DNA of 64,000 nucleotides from JAPOXR01 sp965199765 (GTDB lineage Bacteria > Pseudomonadota > Alphaproteobacteria > Rhodobacterales > Rhodobacteraceae). Below the pieces are notes generated by a model. That model was given only the letters and a program-made list of their open reading frames with translations. It made no database searches and had not been told where the DNA came from. Where the stretch lies: contig CBDATC010000002.1 of NCBI GenBank assembly GCA_965199765.1, forward strand, positions 806,001 to 870,000, given 5' to 3'. Below, piece after piece: positions 25,084-34,532 of this stretch. Position 1 is the first letter of the stretch; each line of letters begins with the position of its first letter. Position numbers and translations under genes: made by a program.

Positions 25084-28000
25084 TCAGGGCTCGGTAAGCT
25101 TAAATTCAATCCGCCGGTTCCGGGATCGCGCATCCGCCGTGAGATTGGCAACCAAAGGTCTGAATTCACCGAATCCTGCCGCAGCGAGCCGATCAGGCGG
25201 AAAATCGAATTCGTCGGTCAGATAGCGGACAACTGCAAGCGAACGCGCCTGACTGAGATCCCAATTGTCATTGAATTGCCGACCCGGCAAGACCGGTCGG
25301 TCGTCGGTGTGTCCATCCACTCTCAGAATCCAATCAATGTCTTTCGGAAACTCTTCCGCAAGCTGAAGTATGAGTTCTGCCACAACCCCGATCTGCGCTG
25401 CGCCTTCATCTGATAGTTCAGCCTCCCCTGACGCAAACAGCACCTCGGATGAAAATACAAATCTGTCCCCCGTCACTTCCACACCGCGTTTGCCTTCCAG
25501 AACGCGGCGAAGCTGCCCGAAGAATTCCGAACGGAATCTCTCGAGATTCTGCTTTTCTCTTTCCAGTAGCTCCGATTTTTCCTGTTCAGCTTGCAGGCGA
25601 AGAACTTGCTCTGCCGCGACCTGTGCTAACGCTGAATTGAGTTGGCTGCCCAAAGACTTGATTTCCACTTGAGCATCGGTGTCTTTCTGCTTGGCATCAT
25701 CAAGGACAGACTGCAGAATTCCCAGCTCCTTCCGCAGTTCGGCAATCTGTAAATTCAAGAGCGTTATTCTTTCCGCATCACCACTGGTTCTCTGGTTGGC
25801 ATCTTCAAGCAGCTTCTGCACTTCGGCCCGCCTTAACTCGCTCTGCTGTAATTCCCTGTCGGAACGGTCTTTGAAATTCCCTAGTCTCTGCAATTGCGTT
25901 TCCAATTCGGATCGCTGCTGCTCAACATCAGCCAGCTGTTGAGTCAGCTGCAGGACCTGTTGACTGAACTGCGTTGCCTGGTTCTGTAACGATACATTGA
26001 TTTCCTCTACCTCCTGCTTTCTCCTCTGCGCCGAAAATAAGAGTTCCGTCAGTTCAGCAACCTCGTTGCCCGCCGCTTGTCGATCAGCGAGCGAAGCGCG
26101 CGCTTTTTCACTTTCCTCTCTTATGGCTTCCAGTCTGTCTTCCAAGCTGGCGCGCTCTGCTTTCTCTGTTTGCAAAAGCGCAAACATTCTTTCGGTTTGC
26201 TGCCGACTGAATTCCAAATGCTGTCGAAGCGACTTGGTTGTTTCCTGCAATCGCTTTGTTTCAAACTCTGACCCGGAAAGCTGCAGCCGCTTTTCCTCAA
26301 GCTGAAGCGCCAAGCGCGAAAGCTCCGAGTTTCGTTCGGACTGCGACTGTTCGAGCAATCGCTTTGCCTGTTCGGCCGCTGCCAGAAGTTTCAGTGTTTC
26401 CTCGGCCTCTCTGCGCGCCTCTTCGAGGTCCAGGGAGAGTGCGATTAACCCTTCTTGGGCCTCGTCGGCGCTAACCAAAAGCTGGTTGCGTTCGTTCTGC
26501 AATTCTGTAACTCTGACGCTAAGGTCCGCAGCCTCTTGATCGAATTGCATCAGTTCCGTCAGCCGTTGCTGAAGGAAGACCTTTTCAACCTGAAAATTAT
26601 CAACTTCCAGCCGAAGTGATTCAGTTTCCTGTTCAGCGGCGCCAAGAGCGATCTGTAAGCTTTCGATATCGGCTAGCGCTCTACTGTAAAGAACCTCGAC
26701 AGTATTAGCCCGGTCTGTTGCAGCAACCAATGCTTCCTCGGACCCGGTCAGTTTCTGTAGTACTTCTTCAATTCGCAGCAAGCTTGCATCCAACCTTTTC
26801 TGCAAACTTGCGTTGTCATTCTGCAGTTCAACGAGAGCGCCCGAGAGATCTTCTTTTTGCGATGCAAGCCGTTGAATGGCGAGTTGCGCTCCTTCGAATT
26901 CGGATTTTTGTTCCTTCAATGCGGCTTCGGCTGACTTAAGCAAATAATCAAGTTCGTTGATCCTCGCTTCAAGGCGGGTTCGTTGCTCTTCTAGATTTAA
27001 GTTGATTATTTGCTGCTCTTCATAAGCTTTCTTTTCCGCATCCAACCATTGCTGCAATCGGTTGTTTTTCGAAGACAATCCCTGAACACGCTCCTCCGCT
27101 GCCTTTAGTAAAACTGAAACCTGTCCGCCTTCATTCAGTGATGCCTGCAATCTATTCCGAAGATCCGCCAGCCTCGAATTCATTTCAGAAATCTGCTGCT
27201 CAAGACTGAGAATCGACTCTGATTGGGTTTCGTTTCGTTTTCCTGCCCGCTCCAAATCAGAGATTAGCGAAACAATCCGTGTGTCCGCATCCCGAAGGCT
27301 AGACTCAATCGTGCGCGCGCGCTCCTCCAAATCGTCAGCCTGAACCGACTTTGCCGCCAGCTCCTTGCGGACGGCCGCGATCTGATCCTCAAGACTCAGT
27401 ATCGTCGAAGATTGCGTGTTGTCCCGCTCGCCAGCCTGCTCCAAGTCAGCGGTAAGCGAAATGATCCGGGCATTCGCAGCCCGAAGGCTAGACTCAATCG
27501 TGCGCGCATGCTCCTCCAAATCGTCAGCCTGAACCGACTTTGCCGCCAGCTCCTTGCGGACGGCCGCGATCTGATCCTCAAGACTCAGTATCGTCGAAGA
27601 TTGCGTGTTGTCCCGCTCGCCAGCCTGCTCCAAATCAGAGGTAAGCGAAATGATCCGTGCGTCCGCAGCCCGAAGGCTAGACTCAATCGTGCGCGCATGC
27701 TCCTCCAAATCGTCAGCCTGAGCCGACTTTGCCGCCAGCTCCTTGCGGATGGCCGCGATCTGATCCTCAAGACTCAGTATCGTCGAAGATCGCATGTTAT
27801 CCCGCTCGCCAGCCTGCTCCAAGTCAGCGGTAAGCGAAATGATCCGTGCGTCCGCAGCCCGAAGGCTAGACTCAATCGTGCGCGCGCGCTCCTCCAAATC
27901 GTCAGCCTGAGCCGACTTTGCCGCCAGCTCCTTGCGGATGGCCGCGATCTGATCCTCAAGACTCAGTATCGTCGAAGATCGCATGTTATCCCGCTCGCCA

Positions 28001-28992
28001 GCCTGCTCCAATTCAGAGGTGAGCGAAATGATCCGTGCGTCCGCAGCCCGAAGACTGGCCTCAATCGTGCGCGCGCGCTCCTCCAAATCGTCAGCCTGAG
28101 CGGACTTTGCCGCCAGCTCCTTGCGGACGGCTGCGATCTGATCCTCAAGACTCAGTATCGACGCAGATTGCATGTTGTTCCGCTCGCCAGTCTGCTCCAA
28201 ATCAGAGGTGAGCGAGATGATCCGGGCATTCGCAGCCCGAAGACTGGTCTCAGCCGCGAGCACACGCCGTTCCAGCTCGTCGGCTAATCCTGCTTTATTG
28301 TTCAGTTCGTACCGCAGCCGATCAACCAGCGCCTCAAAATCTGCAACCCGCTGTTCAAATCTCGCTAACAGCATGGCCTGATGCGCTTGTTCATCTGCTG
28401 CTGTCTGCAAGGATTGAGTCAAGGTCTTTATCTGCTCTTGTTGCTCTTCTCCTTCCCTTTCAGCGACCAAAAGCTGACTGTTATATTCGTTGCGCGCAAA
28501 GATGGCTGACTGCAGTTCAGATTCCAGCGCCGCAACTTGTTCTCTAAAAGCGGTAATTTGCTGCTCGAAATTGAACAACAACTGCGCCAACTGACTCTGA
28601 TCAGTACTCGCAGCGGCTAAAGACGACTCCAAATCAGCAATACGGGCGGCTTTCTCAGCATCGGCTTGTGTTGCCGCCGATAGACGCGCAATGAGAGCAG
28701 CATTTTGCTCTTGGACTGCGCTGAGTTCGCCGATCAGCGCATTGACACGCTTCATAAGCGTTTCAAGCTCGGAATCCTTCTCTAACAGATTTTCGTTGAG
28801 TTCATTTATCCGCTGCTGGAATTTGAACAGTTCACTGCTCTGCGTCGAAATCGTTCCGCTCAATATGAACTGAACGATCATGAACATTGAAAGCACAAAC
28901 ATCAGGACCAAAAGCAGTCCTGTCATGGCATCGACAAAACCCGCCCAGATTGATGAGGTAACCCGCTGACCTGTCCGCCTTGTAAGTGCCAT
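25084..28992 (-). CDS. giant MotB/OmpA-like coiled-coil membrane protein
   Basis: A 1302-residue protein with a single N-terminal membrane helix carrying a MotB-style aspartate (WAGFVDAMTGLLLVLMF). About 1080 residues of coiled coil rich in Glu, Gln, Leu and Ala follow. The C-terminal OmpA peptidoglycan-binding domain (residues ~1165-1300) contains VDGHTDDRPV, NWDLSQARSLAVVRYL, AAGFGEFRPL and RSRNRRIEFKL. It is expected to be a cell-wall-anchored stator partner of the ExbB/MotA-like protein encoded 3 bp upstream, driven by ion flow. Residues 278-592 are five 63-residue tandem repeats. It is much longer than the several-hundred-residue homologues I would expect in this group. Confidence 0.85.
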   Translation of the reverse strand: MALTRRTGQRVTSSIWAGFVDAMTGLLLVLMFVLSMFMIVQFILSGTISTQSSELFKFQQRINELNENLLEKDSELETLMKRVNALIGELSAVQEQNAALIARLSAATQADAEKAARIADLESSLAAASTDQSQLAQLLFNFEQQITAFREQVAALESELQSAIFARNEYNSQLLVAEREGEEQQEQIKTLTQSLQTAADEQAHQAMLLARFEQRVADFEALVDRLRYELNNKAGLADELERRVLAAETSLRAANARIISLTSDLEQTGERNNMQSASILSLEDQIAAVRKELAAKSAQADDLEERARTIEASLRAADARIISLTSELEQAGERDNMRSSTILSLEDQIAAIRKELAAKSAQADDLEERARTIESSLRAADARIISLTADLEQAGERDNMRSSTILSLEDQIAAIRKELAAKSAQADDLEEHARTIESSLRAADARIISLTSDLEQAGERDNTQSSTILSLEDQIAAVRKELAAKSVQADDLEEHARTIESSLRAANARIISLTADLEQAGERDNTQSSTILSLEDQIAAVRKELAAKSVQADDLEERARTIESSLRDADTRIVSLISDLERAGKRNETQSESILSLEQQISEMNSRLADLRNRLQASLNEGGQVSVLLKAAEERVQGLSSKNNRLQQWLDAEKKAYEEQQIINLNLEEQRTRLEARINELDYLLKSAEAALKEQKSEFEGAQLAIQRLASQKEDLSGALVELQNDNASLQKRLDASLLRIEEVLQKLTGSEEALVAATDRANTVEVLYSRALADIESLQIALGAAEQETESLRLEVDNFQVEKVFLQQRLTELMQFDQEAADLSVRVTELQNERNQLLVSADEAQEGLIALSLDLEEARREAEETLKLLAAAEQAKRLLEQSQSERNSELSRLALQLEEKRLQLSGSEFETKRLQETTKSLRQHLEFSRQQTERMFALLQTEKAERASLEDRLEAIREESEKARASLADRQAAGNEVAELTELLFSAQRRKQEVEEINVSLQNQATQFSQQVLQLTQQLADVEQQRSELETQLQRLGNFKDRSDRELQQSELRRAEVQKLLEDANQRTSGDAERITLLNLQIAELRKELGILQSVLDDAKQKDTDAQVEIKSLGSQLNSALAQVAAEQVLRLQAEQEKSELLEREKQNLERFRSEFFGQLRRVLEGKRGVEVTGDRFVFSSEVLFASGEAELSDEGAAQIGVVAELILQLAEEFPKDIDWILRVDGHTDDRPVLPGRQFNDNWDLSQARSLAVVRYLTDEFDFPPDRLAAAGFGEFRPLVANLTADARSRNRRIEFKLTEP
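27217..28161 (-). repeat. five tandem 189-bp coding repeats
   Basis: Five copies of a 189-bp unit (63 codons) in frame, each beginning SILSLEDQIAA and ending LEQAGERDN or similar. The middle copies are nearly identical, the outer ones diverged; a partial degenerate unit precedes the first copy in protein order. Sixty-three residues equal nine heptads, so each added copy lengthens the coiled coil without shifting its register. Confidence 0.92.
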
Positions 28993-28995
28993 GGG

Positions 28996-30261
28996 TCAGT
29001 TCTCGGTCCTTTGAACCCCTGTGCCTTTCTGGCGTTGCGTCGGCCGGGCAGACGGTCTCGCAGCGGCTCCTCGGACCGCAGTTGCCAATGTGTTCATTTC
29101 ATGACGAATTTGTTGGGCCAAATCTTGGCGCGCATTCAAATTGTCTTCAAAAATCCGCAAAAGTTGGATATCGATGTTTCGCAGCAGGATCCGCGATTCT
29201 TCGTCAGAGGAATCCACTGCGACTTTGGTCATTAATTCTACAATTTGCGATTGGCTGGCGGAAAGCTGGCGCAGCAATTCTGAAGCCGGCGGGCCGCTCT
29301 TATTGCGTTCTTCCTGAATTTCGATCTGTCTTCCGACCTGTTCAGCAAGTGCGGCCACCGAATGCGCCAATTGGTCTACACCAGACATCAGCATATTGCG
29401 TTCTTCTTCGGCACGCTCCAACCCCTCATGAAGCAGTGCAAGATGTTCCAAGAGTGCCGTGATCGCGGTCTCGGAAAGCGGTTGTTCACCGCCTTCCGCA
29501 TCCACCAGCGACTGGCCGAATCCAACCTTCGTTATGCCGGAAATCCACTCTTCCAGATCGCGGTAGAAGCGGTTTTGGCCGTGACCGGCAAATAAATCCA
29601 ACAGTCCAACCACCAGCGATCCCGCCAGCCCCAAAAGCGACGAGGAAAATGCCGTGCCCATTCCACCAAGCTGTTCCTCAAGACCTGCCATAAGCCTAGC
29701 AAAAACTTCAAGACCTCCCTCGGAGTCTGACGGCGCCATCGAACGAATCGTATCAACGATGGCCGGTACGGCGATGGCAAGACCAAAGAACGTGCCAAGC
29801 AAGCCAAGAAAAATCAGCAAGCTTGAAAGATATCGGGAAATATCCCTCGATTCATCCATGCGCGACGCAACGGAGTCGAGAATCGAACGCGCCGAAGTTG
29901 TCGATATCTGCGTCAGCACATTGTGCGAACCGAGCATGCCTGCCAGCGGCGCAAGCAGACGCGGCGGTTTCCGGGTCCAATATCCCTGTGCACCCTCCCG
30001 CTGACTGCCGGAAAGAAAACTCTGGATCCAGATCACCGATGCGGCAATCTGAACCACCTGCCAAAAGCAGGCCAGAATGCCGATGAGAAACACACCGATA
30101 ATGACGCCATTCAAGTAACGATTGGCCAGAAAAAGCGGCTCTACAAATCCATAGGCGGCATACGATCCGACTATAACCAGCCCGACAGCAACCAGCATGG
30201 TCACCGCTTGCTGAACCGGCAGGACAAAATGGGGCCGCCCACCGCGTTCCCCAGATTTCAT
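28996..30261 (-). CDS. MotA/TolQ/ExbB-family proton channel-like protein
   Basis: A 421-residue inner-membrane protein. Hydrophobic segments are at residues ~14-40, ~52-80, ~145-172 and ~205-228. The third has the family look (LSSLLIFLGLLGTFFGLAIA) and the fourth is GTAFSSSLLGLAGSLVVGLL. A cytoplasmic C-terminal tail of about 190 residues is predicted helical (ALAEQVGRQIEIQEERNKSG). AAGGAG ribosome site 9 nt before the ATG. Three bases separate it from the MotB/OmpA-like gene, so the two form an ion-driven stator-like complex. No flagellar or TonB genes are nearby; the process it powers is unknown. Confidence 0.82.
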   Translation of the reverse strand: MKSGERGGRPHFVLPVQQAVTMLVAVGLVIVGSYAAYGFVEPLFLANRYLNGVIIGVFLIGILACFWQVVQIAASVIWIQSFLSGSQREGAQGYWTRKPPRLLAPLAGMLGSHNVLTQISTTSARSILDSVASRMDESRDISRYLSSLLIFLGLLGTFFGLAIAVPAIVDTIRSMAPSDSEGGLEVFARLMAGLEEQLGGMGTAFSSSLLGLAGSLVVGLLDLFAGHGQNRFYRDLEEWISGITKVGFGQSLVDAEGGEQPLSETAITALLEHLALLHEGLERAEEERNMLMSGVDQLAHSVAALAEQVGRQIEIQEERNKSGPPASELLRQLSASQSQIVELMTKVAVDSSDEESRILLRNIDIQLLRIFEDNLNARQDLAQQIRHEMNTLATAVRGAAARPSARPTQRQKGTGVQRTEN

Positions 30262-30402
30262 GGGCGCTGCTCCTTCCGCCTCTTTTGTGCACCAATGTAA
30301 GTAAACCGAGCGACCACGGCAATAGTCCTTACATTTGATCTGTAAAGATGGTAATTCGTTATCTTCAATTTACTTAGATTGGTAGTCCCGTGAGGAAATT
30401 CA

Positions 30403-31386
30403 ATGGAAACCACGCTTCTGTTAAGCGCGTATGGCGGTGCAACGGTCATTTTGTTCGCCGTTCTGTTTTTGCTGATTTTCAGCTGGATGATGGTCAATAC
30501 AGTGCCGCAAGGCGAAAATTGGACGATTGAAAGATTTGGCCGCTACAACCGAACACAGAAAGCCGGATTGCGGCTTAAGCTGCCTTTGATCGAAAAGATC
30601 GGCGCTAAAATCAACATGATGGAAACGGTGCTGAATGTTGGTTCCCAGGATGTCATCACACGAGACAATGCGATGATTTCCGCTGATGCCATCGCTTTCT
30701 ACCAAGTGGTCGAAGCGGAACGGGCTGCTTACGAAGTGCGTGATCTGGTCAGCGCTTTGGAAAATCTTTCCCAAACCAACATCCGATCTGTGATCGGTTC
30801 CATGGATCTTGACGAGTCGCTGACCAACAGGGACAAAATCAATGCGCGGCTGCTCAGCGTAATTGATGAGGCGGTAAAACCGTGGGGGGTCAAAGTCACT
30901 CGCATAGAAATCAAAGACTTGCTTCCTCCACCGGACATATCCGATGCCATGGCGCGGCAAATGAAGGCGGAACGGGACAAGCGAGCGGAGATTTTGCAGG
31001 CGGAAGGGGAAAAGCAATCTGCGATTCTCCGAGCCGAAGGTTTGCGCGAAGCGCAGATTCGGGAAGCTGAGGGGCGGCGCGAGTCGGCATTCCTTGACGC
31101 CGAGGCCCGCGAACGAGAAGCTGAAGCCGAGGCCAAAGCGACACAAGTTGTATCCGAATCAATTGCCGCCGGCGATGTCCAGGCAATCAACTATTTTGTG
31201 GCCTTGAAATACACCGAAGCGCTGGGGTCGGTGGCTTCATCTCCAAACTCGAAAACCATAATGATGCCGCTGGAGGCTGGCAGCTTGATTGGATCCATCG
31301 CTGGTATCTCCGACTTGGTGGGTGAAACAATTCGGAAGCAGCGCTCTTCGGCGCAAGAACTTGATAACGAAGAATTTAGGTCCTGA
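30403..31386 (+). CDS. SPFH/Band 7 (stomatin-like, QmcA-type) membrane protein
   Basis: A 327-residue protein with one N-terminal membrane helix (residues ~10-32), a Band 7 domain (VPQGENWTIERFGRYNRTQK, VITRDNAMISADAIAFYQV, VTRIEIKDLLPP) and a charged coiled coil (ERDKRAEILQAEGEKQSAIL). SPFH proteins form large membrane-attached rings that organise microdomains and act with proteases. GAGGA ribosome site. The NfeD-type partner is directly downstream, the standard pairing. Divergent from the ExbB/MotB-like operon with about 140 bp between the start codons. Confidence 0.92.
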   Translation: METTLLLSAYGGATVILFAVLFLLIFSWMMVNTVPQGENWTIERFGRYNRTQKAGLRLKLPLIEKIGAKINMMETVLNVGSQDVITRDNAMISADAIAFYQVVEAERAAYEVRDLVSALENLSQTNIRSVIGSMDLDESLTNRDKINARLLSVIDEAVKPWGVKVTRIEIKDLLPPPDISDAMARQMKAERDKRAEILQAEGEKQSAILRAEGLREAQIREAEGRRESAFLDAEAREREAEAEAKATQVVSESIAAGDVQAINYFVALKYTEALGSVASSPNSKTIMMPLEAGSLIGSIAGISDLVGETIRKQRSSAQELDNEEFRS

Positions 31387-31411
31387 CAGCCGAATCTCCA
31401 GCAGACAGGCA

Positions 31412-31873
31412 ATGTTTGAATTTCTGGAAACAATTGAACCGATCTACTGGATAGCACTAGCGCTGATTCTGGGCATATCTGTCCTTGTGACTTCACTTGA
31501 TCTGCTGCTTTGGCCAGCGCTGTCCGCGCTGGTTGTCGGCATCAGCCTATATCTGTACCCGGGACTGCTTGGATCTGCTCAGCTTTTGCTCTTTGCCGCG
31601 CTGTCGATCGCGCTTGCGGTCTTTGTTCGGGCGTGGATGCCAAAATTCAGCGGCGGAAGAGGAAACAGCGCTTCGCTCAACGACCCGGTTTCACGCGCCA
31701 TCGGCCGCAAAGGCAAAGTCATTGAGGCAAATGGCGCCGATGGGAAGATCGAAATCGACGGGGTTCGCTGGATCGCCCGATGGGAAACGGGAGCTGCGGC
31801 GCTTGATCAAACCGTTGAGGTGTCCGGCAGTGATGGCATGATTCTGCTCGTCCACCCTAACCAAGACACCTGA
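31412..31873 (+). CDS. NfeD family membrane protein
   Basis: A 153-residue partner of the SPFH protein. Two or three hydrophobic helices (residues ~8-80: WIALALILGISVLVTSLDLL; LLLFAALSIALAVFV) are followed by an OB-fold domain (VSRAIGRKGKVIEANGADGK, VRWIARWETGA). I chose the ATG at 31412 (MFEFLETIEPIYW), 25 bp after the SPFH stop; longer frames overlap that gene. The 3' end overlaps the convergent cyclotransferase gene by 17 bp. Confidence 0.88.
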   Translation: MFEFLETIEPIYWIALALILGISVLVTSLDLLLWPALSALVVGISLYLYPGLLGSAQLLLFAALSIALAVFVRAWMPKFSGGRGNSASLNDPVSRAIGRKGKVIEANGADGKIEIDGVRWIARWETGAAALDQTVEVSGSDGMILLVHPNQDT

Positions 31874-32396
31874 TTTGATTCACGCGGACGGCTAGTCTTT
31901 CCAATTCAAGATCCGGCATTTCGAGTTCGCGAAGCTTGGCAACGGTCTCTTCAAGATAGATTCGATTCTCTCCTCTTTTGCCAGAAGCTTTCGCGATTAT
32001 CTGGGCTTGCGCTTCGAATGGGACCTTGCAATACTGGAAGTGGCCCACATCCATCACATAGGTGATTGCCTGAATGGCGGCACCCTCTTTGGTGCGGAGC
32101 GTGACTCGAGATTCCAGATATGCCGCGGTGAACATTTCACGGTCCCGCAACTCAACCATCACCGCTTCCGTTTCTTCACAGGGTATTCTCATTGCCAATC
32201 CCCAGCAGGATTGACCTTCGATCTTTTCTAGACCAAGCACCAATCCCGGAGTCTGAGCCGTTCCCCGATACCGCATAGAGCGAAGACAAAAACTGCGACG
32301 AAATCCATCAAGAACCGCGCGTCGGCTCTCTACAGGTGTGAATCCGGGATTCCACATGAGCGACCCATATCCGAATATCCAAATCCCCTCTCCCAT
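31857..32396 (-). CDS. gamma-glutamylcyclotransferase, ChaC type
   Basis: A 179-residue enzyme of the ChaC group, which releases 5-oxoproline from glutathione in the cytosol. The substrate loop IFGYGSLMWNPGF is at residues ~5-17. Family segments LDGFRRSFCLRSMRYRGT and GWGLAMRI-like (CWGLAMRIP) follow, with the acidic catalytic region around ELRDREM. The ATG at 32396 has a strong GGAGGTGG ribosome site; the longer frame to 32435 lacks one. Divergent from the DUF2125 gene. Confidence 0.9.
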   Translation of the reverse strand: MGEGIWIFGYGSLMWNPGFTPVESRRAVLDGFRRSFCLRSMRYRGTAQTPGLVLGLEKIEGQSCWGLAMRIPCEETEAVMVELRDREMFTAAYLESRVTLRTKEGAAIQAITYVMDVGHFQYCKVPFEAQAQIIAKASGKRGENRIYLEETVAKLRELEMPDLELERLAVRVNQIRCLG

Positions 32397-32456
32397 CTTT
32401 ATTTTCCACCTCCGCTTTCCCTGTGATAAGTGCAAACTGAGAAGTTCGGAGCACGC

Positions 32457-33455
32457 ATGGTTTTACGAATCATTAGCGCCATTGTGGTTGCTGCTTTGTT
32501 GGCTTGGTCCGGTTATTGGTTCTATGCAAGCCGTGTTCAGCTTTCAATTGTCGAAAATATTTTCGCCCAAATGCGAGCAACCGGTTACGAAGCATCGTAC
32601 GCTGACATTCGTGTCAGTGGGTTTCCCAACCGTTTCGACGTTACAATTGATGAACCGCAACTGCGGGATCCGACTATCGGCTATGCTTGGAAAGCTCCAT
32701 TCCTGCAGATTTTTTCGTTGAGCTATCAGCCTTATCGATTCATCATTGCTTTTCCTGAACAGCAGCTTGCTGCGGTTGGATCTGAACTCATTCAGATCGT
32801 AACGACTGAAATGAAGGCCAGCCTTTCTCTCGAATTTGCAGATGCTTCGCAGCTTGGCACCTTTATTCTGGAAGCGTCGCTGCTGAGGGCCGATGGACAA
32901 AGCGGCTGGAACATTCACATGAGCGACATTCTTGCGGCAATTCGCCACGGCGGTCAGGGAGAATACGACATCTTATTTCGGACAAACAATTCTTCCGATC
33001 AGACCGGCACCTCAGCGAGATCAAATTCGGATGACGGGCTGCAGTCATTTTCGATGGACATCGGAGGAACACTTAAGTTCAATCAGCCGTTGAACGCCGA
33101 ACCATGCGAAGGAACCGTGACTCAGTTAGAGTCAATCACATTAACCAATGCACAAGTGAGCCGGAATGATGCAGCGCTGTTCATGAGCGGACGCATCGAC
33201 TTTGCGAATGGGCTGTCCAACGGCAATTTGGTCATCCGGCCGGGAGATGGCGGGTTCGCTGCGGTTTTAAACTCGCTTCCACCTTCGTACAAGCTGGCGC
33301 CAATCAGCATCGCAGCATTGCAGCAAGCTGCCCGTTTAGCTGATCTCATCAGCAACGAGCATGAATTGGTGATCGAAAACGGGGATATTTCGCTGTTTGG
33401 TGTTCCTCTGATGACGATTCAAGAATTTTCGTTATGTCCCAAACATTTTGTCTGA
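32457..33455 (+). CDS. DUF2125 domain-containing exported or membrane-anchored protein
   Basis: A 332-residue protein with an N-terminal hydrophobic anchor (VLRIISAIVVAALLAWSGYW). The DUF2125 body includes RVSGFPNRFDVTIDEPQL and IFSLSYQPYRFIIAFPEQQL near residues 50-100. It is probably a periplasmic protein anchored in the inner membrane; function unknown. Placement between a ChaC-type gene and prephenate dehydrogenase is usual for Rhodobacterales. The ATG at 32457 is the natural start. Confidence 0.85.
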   Translation: MVLRIISAIVVAALLAWSGYWFYASRVQLSIVENIFAQMRATGYEASYADIRVSGFPNRFDVTIDEPQLRDPTIGYAWKAPFLQIFSLSYQPYRFIIAFPEQQLAAVGSELIQIVTTEMKASLSLEFADASQLGTFILEASLLRADGQSGWNIHMSDILAAIRHGGQGEYDILFRTNNSSDQTGTSARSNSDDGLQSFSMDIGGTLKFNQPLNAEPCEGTVTQLESITLTNAQVSRNDAALFMSGRIDFANGLSNGNLVIRPGDGGFAAVLNSLPPSYKLAPISIAALQQAARLADLISNEHELVIENGDISLFGVPLMTIQEFSLCPKHFV

Positions 33456-33623
33456 AACTTGCGCCAATCAACGCGTTTTTTCTTGGTCTTCGGGTCCGGT
33501 CCACAGATGCTGAACGCAACATTGCATCAACAGCGCCAAATCGCACTGATGGCTAACGCGGCGCATATCCTCAAAAGCCTGGGCTGGCTCGGCCAGCGGC
33601 CGTGAATCCGAATTATCGCCCTG

Positions 33624-34532
33624 CTAACTGGAATGACGTCCAAAGTCGGTTTCTTTGGTATCCTGACCAGCTTCGATGATCCCCTGTCTGATTTTTCGCG
33701 TTCTCTGAAAGTAATTCTGCAGATACTCGCCATCGCCGGAACGCATCGCTCGCTGCAAACCAAGCAATTCCTCGATGAACCAGCCAAGAATTTCGAACGT
33801 TGAATCTTTATTGGTCAGAAACACGTCACGCCACATCACAGGGTCGGAGGCAGCGATCCTGGTAAAGTCGCGAAAACCTGCGGCGGAGTATTTGATAATT
33901 TCTGTGTTGGTCACTCGTGTCAGGTGATCGGCAACTCCGACCATTGTGTAAGCAATCAGGTGCGGCGCATGGGAAGTGACTGCGAGCACGACATCATGGT
34001 GCCGCGAATCCATGCATTCAACATGCGAACCGAGTGCGTTCCAAAAGCTCATCAGCCGTTTAAGCTCGGTTTGATCCGTGTCTGCGAACGGCGTCAGAAT
34101 ACACCATCGATTTTGAAACAAATCAGCAAAGCCAGCCTTTGGACCAGAGTGTTCTGTGCCCGCAAGCGGATGACCTGGAATAAAATGCACATCGTCCGGC
34201 ACAATTGCTGAAACGCTTTTCACCACATGGCCCTTCACAGAACCAACATCGGTCAGGGTTGAGCCCGACTTTAGAATTGGCGCAATTTTTTTTGTGATCT
34301 GTCCGAACGTGAGAACCGGTGTGCACAACACCACCAGGTCGGCACCCTCGGCTGCCGCCTCCGGGCTGTCGCACATTGCGTCCACCAGCTTCAATTCTTC
34401 GGCTTCAGCCTTGGTTTTTTGGCTTCTTGTATAGCCGGTAATGGTTTCAACCGCTCCACTCCGACGCACTGCTAAAGCCATCGAAGAGGCTACCAAGCCC
34501 ATTCCGATTAATGCCATGTGCCGGTAAATCAT
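33624..34532 (-). CDS. prephenate/arogenate dehydrogenase
   Basis: A 302-residue TyrA-family enzyme of tyrosine biosynthesis, oxidising and decarboxylating prephenate or arogenate with NAD(P). N-terminal Rossmann motif HMALIGMGLVASSMALAV, then LVVLCTPVLTF, DVGSVKGHVV, and the catalytic-site segment FIPGHPLAGTEHSGP. The helical dimerisation domain includes VTSHAPHLIAYTMVG. No chorismate mutase or ACT domain is present. The ATG overlaps the hisC stop (ATGA), the usual alphaproteobacterial hisC-tyrA pair. I cannot tell prephenate from arogenate preference. Confidence 0.92.
   Translation of the reverse strand: MIYRHMALIGMGLVASSMALAVRRSGAVETITGYTRSQKTKAEAEELKLVDAMCDSPEAAAEGADLVVLCTPVLTFGQITKKIAPILKSGSTLTDVGSVKGHVVKSVSAIVPDDVHFIPGHPLAGTEHSGPKAGFADLFQNRWCILTPFADTDQTELKRLMSFWNALGSHVECMDSRHHDVVLAVTSHAPHLIAYTMVGVADHLTRVTNTEIIKYSAAGFRDFTRIAASDPVMWRDVFLTNKDSTFEILGWFIEELLGLQRAMRSGDGEYLQNYFQRTRKIRQGIIEAGQDTKETDFGRHSS

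Noticed and set aside
27217..28161. CRISPR-like or satellite array
   Set aside because: The repeats are 189 bp, directly adjacent, in frame and encode heptad coiled coil; there are no spacers.
27412..28287. 291-codon plus-strand frame through the repeats
   Set aside because: It is the antisense shadow of the repeated coiled-coil coding sequence and stays open only because the unit is a multiple of three.
25084..30261. Zorya type I or II defence system
   Set aside because: The pair is followed by RecD2 rather than ZorC/ZorD or ZorE, and similar ExbB plus OmpA-like pairs are common in Rhodobacterales without defence context.
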